Positions 1 to 5,523 of a DNA stretch of 14,168 nt are shown piece by piece. This DNA is from Spirochaetaceae bacterium. Lineage in GTDB: Bacteria > Spirochaetota > Spirochaetia > SZUA-6 > Fen-1364. The notes under the pieces were generated by a model. That model was not told the DNA's origin. It searched no databases and worked only from the letters and a program-made list of their open reading frames with translations. The number at the start of each line of letters is the position of its first letter. Within the stretch, counting starts at the first letter, position 1. Where the stretch lies: positions 1 through 14,168 of the forward strand of contig PLNO01000188.1 of assembly GCA_003141795.1 (NCBI GenBank), written 5' to 3'. A program made the position numbers and the translations under genes.

Positions 1-647
1 GCGATGATGTCCATGCGCGAGCCGCTGCCCACGAGGATCTGGCGGATCTCCAGGATGTCCTCGGGCTTGCGCACGAAGGAGGCCGCGACGATGTCCATGT
101 CCTGCTCGATGGCGAAGCGCAGGTTGTCCACGTCCTTCTCCGTAACGGCGGGGAGGTCGTTCTTGATGCCGATGATGTTCACGTTCTTGTGCGAGCCGAT
201 CGTCCCCCCCGTGCGCACGACGCACCGCGTCTCCCGCCCCCGGACGTCGATCACCTCGAGGTCGATAAGCCCGTCGGCGATGAGGATGTGGTTGCCCGGC
301 GCTGCCTGGTCGGGGAGGCTCTTGTAGGAGACGGTGATGCGGCTCTCCGTGCACGGTGCATCATCCACGCCGACCACGATCTCCCGGCCGGCGCGCAGCT
401 CCACGGACGCTCCTGCGACGTTGCCCGTGCGCACCTCGGGGCCCTTGACGTCGATGAGCAGGGCAACCGGGATGCCGGTCTGCCGGCTGGCCTCCCTGAC
501 CCGCGCGATCATGGCGGCATGGTAGGCGTGGTCCCCGTGGGCCATGTTGAACCGGGCGACGTTCATGCCGGCACGCAGGAGCGCGGCGAGGACCGCGACG
601 TCCTCCGTGGCGGGGCCCAGCGTGCATACGATCTTCGTCTTGCGCAT
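1..647 (-). CDS. pyk: Pyruvate kinase, N-terminal 215 residues (3' end beyond window)
   Basis: Pyruvate kinase converts phosphoenolpyruvate and ADP to pyruvate and ATP in the last step of glycolysis, in the cytoplasm. The reading frame opens with the family signature MRKTKIVCTLGP. It continues with the active-site segment RFNMAHGDH (residues 32-40), DVKGPEVRTG (66-75), a B domain at roughly 75-165, and the start of the next barrel strands (AASFVR, 188-193). The ATG at 645-647 fits the usual protein start. No Shine-Dalgarno sequence precedes it; instead a promoter -10 element ends 6 bases upstream, suggesting a leaderless mRNA. Two positions near the potassium site differ from the textbook enzyme: Ala36 stands where Ser is usual (NFSHG becomes NMAHG), and Val67 where Thr is usual. 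Glu71, the residue typical of potassium-dependent enzymes, is kept. The gene runs off the window; bases 3-647 are whole codons. The family assignment is very secure. Confidence 0.95.
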   Translation of the reverse strand, partial: MRKTKIVCTLGPATEDVAVLAALLRAGMNVARFNMAHGDHAYHAAMIARVREASRQTGIPVALLIDVKGPEVRTGNVAGASVELRAGREIVVGVDDAPCTESRITVSYKSLPDQAAPGNHILIADGLIDLEVIDVRGRETRCVVRTGGTIGSHKNVNIIGIKNDLPAVTEKDVDNLRFAIEQDMDIVAASFVRKPEDILEIRQILVGSGSRMDII

Positions 648-653
648 GAGGGG

Positions 654-682
654 ATAGTAGGAGCGGGGTGCCCCCCGGTCAA
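654..682 (-). promoter_or_regulatory. Sigma70-type promoter of pyruvate kinase, probably leaderless
   Basis: On the minus strand, TTGACC (682-677) is followed by a 17-base spacer and TACTAT (659-654). Each hexamer is close to consensus. Only six bases separate the -10 from the ATG at 647, so transcription starting seven bases past the -10 would begin on the A of the start codon. There is no Shine-Dalgarno sequence. The start point is inferred from spacing, not observed. Confidence 0.65.
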
Positions 683-694
683 GGCAGCGCAGGC

Positions 695-723
695 TTGATC
701 ACCGTGTCGGCACCCCGTAGAGT
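695..723 (+). promoter_or_regulatory. Sigma70-type promoter of the MutS-like gene, probably leaderless
   Basis: TTGATC (695-700), a 17-base spacer and TAGAGT (718-723) precede the ATG at 730 by exactly six bases. This is the same geometry as the divergent pyruvate kinase promoter, whose -35 lies only 12 bases away. No Shine-Dalgarno sequence is present. The TAG inside the -10 is an in-frame stop, so translation cannot begin further upstream. The -10 is a weaker match than its partner. Confidence 0.5.
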
Positions 724-729
724 CGTTCC

Positions 730-2244
730 ATGAAGAGCGAGCAACGAGACGCGCGGCTCCTGGAGGCGTACTTCCGCGGCCGCTGGGATGCCCCGGACCT
801 CCCCGTGATCGACGACAGGACCTGGGGAGACCTCGACATGGATGCGGTGTTCGGCACCGTGGATCGGACCTGCTCCTCCGTGGGCCAGTCCTGCCTGTAC
901 GACATGATGCGCCGCCCGCTCTTCGATCCGGCCGAGATCCGCGGCCGCGCGGGGCGGATCGAGACGCTTGCCGCCGACCTCCCGACGCAGAACCGGCTCG
1001 GAAAGATCCTCCGCCGTCTCGGAGTCCAGACGAAATCCGAGGTGTTTCGGTTCCTCTCCGCGGAGCGGGACTCGATCGAGGACCGCCGCCGCTACCTCTA
1101 CATCGGCCTGAGTGCACTCGCCGTGATCGCGATCCCCCTGGCGATCCTGCTGGGCGCGAAAGGACTCCTCCTCCTCGGCGCGGTGACCGTCGTGAACCTC
1201 GTGATCCACTACCGGTTCAAGGTGGTGGTGGCCGCGGAGTCTCCCTCCTACGAATACCTTCACAGGCTCCTCGTGGCAGCCGACAGGCTGTCCGCGCTCG
1301 AAGTCCCCGCGGTTGCACGGGAGCTCGCCGAGCTGCGCGTGGTAAGCGCATCGTTTCGAAAGCTGCGCCGACGCACGGCGCTTCTCATCACCCCCAGCGG
1401 CGTCTCGGGTGACATCTTTGCTCTGTTCATGGAGTACATCCGGCAGTACTTCCTGCAAGAGGTGACGACGTACTTCCTCGTCCACAATGAGATCGCACTC
1501 CGGCGCGCGGAGCTCGCCCGGATCTACGCCCTGGTGGGCGGCATCGATGCCCTTCGCTCGGCCGCCGTGCTCCGCGCGGAAACGCGCGGCCTCTGCGTGC
1601 CTGAGATCGTGCCCGGCCGCCTCTTCGAGGCGGCGGAGGCGGTCCACCCGCTACTAGAGGAGCCCGTAGCCAACACGCTCCGCATGGACGGCAGGGGCGT
1701 GATCGTCACGGGATCCAACATGTCGGGAAAGTCGACGTTCCTGCGGACGCTCGGCGTGAACCAGGTCCTCGCCACGACGCTCGGTCTGGCCTACGCGCGG
1801 CGCATGCGTGTGGGGGCGATGCTCACGGTGACCTCCATCACGAACAGGGACAACATCATGGCCTCCGAGAGCCATTACCTCGTCGAGGCCAAGCGGCTCC
1901 TGGACATCCTGGCAGCGGCGCGCTCGGAACGCCCGGCGCTCGTGATCATCGACGAGATCCTCTCCGGCACCAATTCCGAGGAGCGCATTGCCGCCTCCGT
2001 GGCCATTCTTCGTCACCTGGCGGGCCTCAACTGCATCGTCGTCGCGGCGACACACGACAGGGCCATCGCGTCAGACCTTGCCGATACGTTCGATACCCGG
2101 CACTTCACCCATAAGGTCGAGGAGGAGGGGCTGCAGTTCGACTACACGCTCCACGAGGGGATCGTCGAGGCGGGAAACGCGATCAAGCTCCTCAGGCTCC
2201 TGGGATATCCGGCGGAGATCATGGAGGGCCTGGGGAAGCCCTGA
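730..2244 (+). CDS. MutS-family ATPase with two transmembrane segments
   Basis: This 504-residue protein has a MutS-type ATPase at its C-terminus: Walker A GSNMSGKST (residues 328-336), Walker B ALVIIDE (403-409), a following SGTNSEER segment, and a late ATHDRAIA segment. The N-terminal part matches the MutS core (DLDMDAVFGTVDRT and LYDMMRRPL). Two adjacent hydrophobic stretches at about 123-142 and 146-163 look like a membrane hairpin, which true mismatch-repair MutS lacks. The mismatch-recognition domain I is absent, and at 504 residues it is far shorter than MutS (about 850). It therefore belongs to the small membrane-associated MutS-related group whose role is unknown, and should not be called a mismatch-repair enzyme. 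The ATG at 730 is the only plausible start, because a TAG lies four codons upstream in frame. It ends one base from the convergent dehydrogenase gene. Confidence 0.88.
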   Translation: MKSEQRDARLLEAYFRGRWDAPDLPVIDDRTWGDLDMDAVFGTVDRTCSSVGQSCLYDMMRRPLFDPAEIRGRAGRIETLAADLPTQNRLGKILRRLGVQTKSEVFRFLSAERDSIEDRRRYLYIGLSALAVIAIPLAILLGAKGLLLLGAVTVVNLVIHYRFKVVVAAESPSYEYLHRLLVAADRLSALEVPAVARELAELRVVSASFRKLRRRTALLITPSGVSGDIFALFMEYIRQYFLQEVTTYFLVHNEIALRRAELARIYALVGGIDALRSAAVLRAETRGLCVPEIVPGRLFEAAEAVHPLLEEPVANTLRMDGRGVIVTGSNMSGKSTFLRTLGVNQVLATTLGLAYARRMRVGAMLTVTSITNRDNIMASESHYLVEAKRLLDILAAARSERPALVIIDEILSGTNSEERIAASVAILRHLAGLNCIVVAATHDRAIASDLADTFDTRHFTHKVEEEGLQFDYTLHEGIVEAGNAIKLLRLLGYPAEIMEGLGKP

Positions 2245-2257
2245 CTCAGGGCTTCCC
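2233..2257. terminator. Perfect 12-bp palindrome containing both convergent stop codons
   Basis: The arms at 2233-2244 and 2246-2257 pair perfectly around C2245, so a strong hairpin (about 10 bp with a 5-base loop) would form in either transcript. The TGA stops of both genes (2242-2244 plus, 2248-2246 minus) lie inside it. Neither side has a clear T-run, so it would be a bidirectional terminator or 3'-end stabiliser of unconventional form. Confidence 0.6.
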
Positions 2258-3466
2258 AGCGGACAGCCGCGGCAGGGCTTCCTCCACCATGCGGAGACAT
2301 GTCTCTCGTGCTGCCCCGGATGCCTCTGCGCCCCAGAGCGCATCGAGGTACTGTCGGGGGGAGCTCGAGCTTTTCTCCTCTTTCAAGGCGTAGTCGACCG
2401 CCGCGGCGGCGCCCATGGCCATGATACGCGGGCTGATGCCCTGCTCCAGCGCCACGCGCATCGTGCCGAAAAGGCGGTCGTTCCACGCGAGCTTCCGTTT
2501 CGGATCGCGGATGATCCGGTCCACCCTGTCCAGGAGGAACGGGTTGACCATGCGCTGCAGCAGATCCTCCGCGTAGGAAGCGTATCCGTCTGTCGTGAAC
2601 AGGGGATCCCCCGTGTGCGCGTGTTTCTTGATGAGCGCCGCGCCCGATTCCCGGAGGAACGCCTGGCGGCCGAGGTCCAGGAGCTCCGTGTCCGACCCGA
2701 TCCTGCTCATCACCTCGTATCCCCGCAGGCGGGCAAGATAGCCCAGCAGGGCGTGGATGGCGTTGTGGCCGTAGAGCTTGGCCTCCTCGAAGGGAAGCAG
2801 GTCGTCCTTTTCCTGGAAGACGGCAATCCCTCTTTTGAACCCGGCGAGCGTGATGCGGGAGATGAGGATTCGGTTGAACTCCTCCACGAGGACGCATTTC
2901 TCGTACCCGGGGACGAGCGGCGCGAGCCCCAGGCGGCGCATCTCATCCGCGGACGACACCACTCCGCTCATCTTGCCCACCACGGTATTGAGGATCTGCA
3001 GGGAGGCCAGACGGTCGGCGGTGGCCCGTTTGCGGACCTCCGCATCGAGTGCTTCCGCGGCGAAGTTGTTGTTCTCAGCGGTATAGACGATGCGTTGTTT
3101 GTCGGGGGTGACCCCTGAAGCGATCAGGCTGGCGATGGATGCGTCGCCTCCCGCAGCGTACAGGTTGATGCTCGGGATCGCCGTGGCGAGCTCGGAGGCC
3201 TCCGCAACGGCCGATACGATTTTTGAGCGGTCCTCGGGGACGCGCGGATTGAAAAGCTCGATACCGGACATCCTCTTGGCCGTAATGCCCTTCATTCCAG
3301 CGATGTTGATCGTAATGGAATTGCCGGCAGTCCGTACCGCATCGACGAGGCCCTGATCCACCTCGGCAACGACGAACCGATCGAAGGCGCCGGCGTCGAA
3401 CGCCTCATAGAGCATGAGGCCGGTCTGGATCGGCCCGAACCCGAATCCAACATATGTTCGTGACAT
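2246..3466 (-). CDS. Mannitol-dehydrogenase-family polyol (phosphate) dehydrogenase
   Basis: This 406-residue protein fits the polyol-specific long-chain dehydrogenase family, which interconverts polyols or polyol phosphates with ketoses using NAD(P). A Rossmann start (GFGFGPIQTG, residues 7-16) is followed by an acidic residue, Glu35, at the end of the second strand, which favours NAD over NADP. The catalytic motif KLYGHNAIH supplies Lys230, Asn235 and His238, the same pattern as KLYxHNxxH in mannitol-1-phosphate 5-dehydrogenase. Length is close to that of MtlD (about 380). The substrate could be mannitol 1-phosphate, but no mannitol transport gene is in view, so I give no symbol. The ATG at 3466 is preceded by GAGGGGG six bases away, overlapping one arm of a perfect dyad. 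The protein ends in Gly-Lys-Pro, as does the convergent MutS-like protein, because both ends are coded by one palindrome. Confidence 0.8.
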   Translation of the reverse strand: MSRTYVGFGFGPIQTGLMLYEAFDAGAFDRFVVAEVDQGLVDAVRTAGNSITINIAGMKGITAKRMSGIELFNPRVPEDRSKIVSAVAEASELATAIPSINLYAAGGDASIASLIASGVTPDKQRIVYTAENNNFAAEALDAEVRKRATADRLASLQILNTVVGKMSGVVSSADEMRRLGLAPLVPGYEKCVLVEEFNRILISRITLAGFKRGIAVFQEKDDLLPFEEAKLYGHNAIHALLGYLARLRGYEVMSRIGSDTELLDLGRQAFLRESGAALIKKHAHTGDPLFTTDGYASYAEDLLQRMVNPFLLDRVDRIIRDPKRKLAWNDRLFGTMRVALEQGISPRIMAMGAAAAVDYALKEEKSSSSPRQYLDALWGAEASGAARETCLRMVEEALPRLSAGKP

Positions 3467-3475
3467 TCACATCCC

Positions 3476-3501
3476 CCTCGATGCGCGCGGGCGCATCGAG
3501 G
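3476..3501 (-). promoter_or_regulatory. Perfect 11-bp inverted repeat between promoter and start of the polyol dehydrogenase gene
   Basis: The arms CCTCGATGCGC (3476-3486) and GCGCATCGAGG (3491-3501) are exact reverse complements separated by GCGG. The dyad lies just downstream of a candidate -10 and overlaps the ribosome binding site (3473-3479). It could be a repressor operator at the transcription start, or an RNA hairpin that hides the binding site in longer transcripts. No T-run follows on either strand, which argues against an ordinary terminator. Confidence 0.6.
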
Positions 3502-3502
3502 C

Positions 3503-3531
3503 AAAATAGCACGGCAGGCGAAGCGTGGAAA
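3503..3531 (-). promoter_or_regulatory. Candidate promoter for the polyol dehydrogenase gene
   Basis: On the minus strand, TTTCCA (3531-3526) is followed by a 17-base spacer and TATTTT (3508-3503). The predicted start near 3496 would fall inside the adjacent 11-bp dyad, as expected for a repressed promoter. The -35 is only a moderate match. Confidence 0.45.
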
Positions 3532-3543
3532 GAGACGTGGCGG

Positions 3544-4125
3544 TTACCACCCGATGGAGACGCCCGCGCTCAGGGTGACCTGGACGAGCCCGAGGTTCGT
3601 GGTGTCGAAGGGGGTCACGGGCACTGCGCTCTTGTACGGAGTGTAGGCGGCCTTCGCGGAGAGCAGGAGCCCGTCGAGGTTCAGCGCGAGCCCCGCGGCG
3701 ACGAAGGGAAAGAGCGACATGTACAGGTCCTGGCTGGCCGGGCGGGACCACTGATCGAGCAGGACCCGTCCCGAGCAGCCCACGCCCACCTGGACGAAGG
3801 GATCGAGCAGCCAGTTGGCGCCCAGGGGATGGAAGCTCATGAACAGGGCGGGTGCGTACCAGTCCAACCACCAGGTCGAGCCGCTGTCGCGGAAGAAGTC
3901 CACCATATAGTCCCCGCCGAACCCGATCCGATCGAGGATGACCTCCCAGCCGAAACCGCAGGAAAGCGGCTGGCCTCCGACGGAGAATGTGGATATAATT
4001 TGTTCCGCGGAAACTGCACCAAGAAAGTCGGCTGAGAGATCCCCCGTGAGGTGCACGGCGCTCGCGAAACAGGGAACGCTCGAGCCTGCAAGCACCAGCA
4101 CGAGGACGAGATACTTGGTCTTCAT
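3544..4125 (-). CDS. Small predicted outer-membrane beta-barrel protein
   Basis: I do not recognise a named family. The 193-residue product starts with a clear signal peptide: Lys near the N-terminus, a run of Leu and Val at residues 6-13, and probable cleavage after FASA at 20-23. The rest is rich in aromatic and Gly residues, with alternating hydrophobic stretches. It ends in a strand-like LSAGVSIGW with a terminal Trp, as many outer-membrane barrels end in an aromatic residue. An outer-membrane or surface location is therefore inferred. The start is firm: AAAGGAGG lies seven bases before the ATG. A TTGACG sits upstream at 4174-4169, but its -10 partner (TACGAC, 15-base spacing) is poor. 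The gene is divergent from the sigma-factor operon and 77 bases upstream of the polyol dehydrogenase gene. Confidence 0.75.
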   Translation of the reverse strand: MKTKYLVLVLVLAGSSVPCFASAVHLTGDLSADFLGAVSAEQIISTFSVGGQPLSCGFGWEVILDRIGFGGDYMVDFFRDSGSTWWLDWYAPALFMSFHPLGANWLLDPFVQVGVGCSGRVLLDQWSRPASQDLYMSLFPFVAAGLALNLDGLLLSAKAAYTPYKSAVPVTPFDTTNLGLVQVTLSAGVSIGW

Positions 4126-4202
4126 CGGATCGCCTCCTTTGTCCGTTGTCGTACACGTTGAACACCATCGTCAAGGCGGGGCGTTACTCTGGAGGTTTCG
4201 CG

Positions 4203-4243
4203 ACACGGGGTGACATCCCGTCGGGATATCCGTGTTGTATAGT
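4203..4243 (+). promoter_or_regulatory. Nested dyad and -10 element upstream of the sigma-factor operon
   Basis: TATAGT (4238-4243) is a good -10, but nothing resembling a -35 lies 16-18 bases upstream. That place is taken by an inverted repeat ATCCCG-T-CGGGAT (4215-4227), nested in an outer repeat ACACGG / CCGTGT (4203-4208 and 4230-4235). This arrangement suggests a promoter that depends on a regulator bound at the dyad. I saw no typical ECF promoter (GGAAC with CGTC) that would indicate autoregulation. Confidence 0.4.
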
Positions 4244-4257
4244 CTGATGAGTGGGAG

Positions 4258-4743
4258 ATGCGAGTGGCGCTGGATGTCGATGCCCTCTACAGGAAGTACG
4301 GACCCATGGTCCTCCGCCGGTGCCGCAGGCTGCTCATCGACGAGGAGCTCGCCATGGACGCGATGCAGGAGACCTTCGTGAAGCTCATCCGCTACCAGGG
4401 CTCCCTGGATGACAAGGCCCCCTCCAGCATGCTCTACACAATCGCAACGAACATCTGCCTGAACATGATCCGCACGTCCCAGCGCAGGCCGCGCTCCGCG
4501 GGGGACGAAAGACTCGATTTCATCGCTTCCGTGGAGGACGTGGAGAGCCGTGCCGTTGACCGCACTCTCCTCGACGGGATTTTTCGACGGGAGCGCGCCT
4601 CCACCCGCGTCATGGCCGTCATGCATTACGTGGACGGAATGACCCTGGAGGAGGTGGCAGGCCACGTCGGGCTGTCCGTGTCCGGCGTGCGCAAGAGACT
4701 TCGCCAGCTCAGGGAGCGCACGCGCGCCCTGGAGGAGGCATAG
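4258..4743 (+). CDS. ECF-type RNA polymerase sigma factor
   Basis: This 161-residue protein has the two-domain layout of extracytoplasmic-function sigma factors. Region 2 (about residues 10-75) includes LAMDAMQETFVKLIR and a Trp-poor version of the DNA-melting helix ending TNICLNMIR. Region 4 (about 105-158) carries the helix-turn-helix MTLEEVAGHVGLSVSGVRKR. It would direct RNA polymerase to its own promoter set. The next gene encodes a single-pass membrane protein of the kind that holds such sigma factors inactive. Two starts are possible: ATG 4258, or GTG 4264 in the same frame. The GGGAG at 4253-4257 is abutted to the ATG but six bases from the GTG, so GTG 4264 may be the true start. The stop is two bases from the next gene, indicating one operon. 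Confidence 0.88.
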   Translation: MRVALDVDALYRKYGPMVLRRCRRLLIDEELAMDAMQETFVKLIRYQGSLDDKAPSSMLYTIATNICLNMIRTSQRRPRSAGDERLDFIASVEDVESRAVDRTLLDGIFRRERASTRVMAVMHYVDGMTLEEVAGHVGLSVSGVRKRLRQLRERTRALEEA

Positions 4744-4745
4744 GC

Positions 4746-5519
4746 ATGACGCAGAAGCAGAGAGTGTCAGACCTGATGCTCGAACAGTACCGCCTCGGGG
4801 AGCTCTCCACGCATGACAGCACCCTTGTTCGCGAATCCCTCGCGGAGGACGCCGAGCTTCGCGCCCGTCTGTCGGCGCTCGACGAGTCCGACCAGGAGAT
4901 CCGCGCGTCCCATCCGGCGGAAAGCATCGTCCCGGAGATCCGTGAGAGGATGCTCCGTCAGGGGACATCCCGGAGGCGACGCACCGTGCAGCCCGTTGCC
5001 TGGGGCATCGCCGTCGCGGCAATGGCGCTGGTGGTCTTTTCCGTCGTCGTCGCGCGGCAATCCTTCGCGGGGGACGGGACGCGCCTGAAAGGGCTCACCC
5101 CGCATCTCAGCGTGTTCAGAAAGACGCTGGCCGGGGCCGAGGAGCTGCGCGCCGGCTCACTTGCCCGCAGCGGCGACGTCCTGCAGCTCAGCTATGCAGC
5201 AGGGGAGGCCCGCTACGGGGTGATCTTCTCCGTCGACGGCCGCGGCTCGGTCACCTGGCACCTGCCGTCGGGGGCGTCGGGCAGCGCGCCCGAGCTTGAC
5301 CGGCAGGGGCTGGTCGTCCTGGCCTCCGCGTACGAGCTGGACGATGCGCCCGGCTTCGAACGGTTCTTCCTCGTCTACGGCTCGTCCCCCTTCTCCGTGG
5401 AAGATGTCGCCCGCATGGTCCAGGCCCTGGCGTCGCGCCCCACGAGGGCGGAGCGTGAGACCCTCCCGCTCCCCCATGACCTCGGACAGTACTCTCTGCT
5501 CGTGAAGAAACAGGGATAG
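4746..5519 (+). CDS. Single-pass membrane protein, probable anti-sigma factor with DUF4384/ActD-like outer domain
   Basis: The 257-residue product has a short cytoplasmic part (1-83) beginning MLEQYRLGELS, like the N-termini of anti-sigma factors. A basic RRRR cluster just precedes one transmembrane helix (84-102), which places the rest outside the cytoplasm. The outer part (about 115-250) contains GDVLQLSYAAGEARYGVIF and VDGRGSVTWHLP, a pattern resembling DUF4384 and ActD-like domains often found beside caspase-like proteases. No HxxxCxxC zinc motif is present, so any sigma binding would be zinc-independent. GGAGGAGG is well placed before the ATG. It is two bases from the sigma gene and four from the caspase gene. 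The anti-sigma role rests on position and topology and is an inference. Confidence 0.68.
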   Translation: MTQKQRVSDLMLEQYRLGELSTHDSTLVRESLAEDAELRARLSALDESDQEIRASHPAESIVPEIRERMLRQGTSRRRRTVQPVAWGIAVAAMALVVFSVVVARQSFAGDGTRLKGLTPHLSVFRKTLAGAEELRAGSLARSGDVLQLSYAAGEARYGVIFSVDGRGSVTWHLPSGASGSAPELDRQGLVVLASAYELDDAPGFERFFLVYGSSPFSVEDVARMVQALASRPTRAERETLPLPHDLGQYSLLVKKQG

Positions 5520-5523
5520 GGAA

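Noticed and set aside
189..698. Plus-strand open frame of 169 residues opposite pyruvate kinase
   Set aside because: The minus strand carries a full pyruvate kinase signature over the same bases; the plus-strand frame has no recognisable motif and runs across the divergent promoters.
730..2244. Calling the MutS-like gene a mismatch-repair mutS
   Set aside because: It lacks the mismatch-recognition domain, is about 350 residues too short and has a membrane hairpin.
1988..3118. Plus-strand open frame of 376 residues over the MutS-like and polyol dehydrogenase genes
   Set aside because: It spans two genes with clear motifs, including their shared palindrome, and its own product is low-complexity and Arg/Ser-rich at the start, as expected of a shadow in GC-rich DNA.
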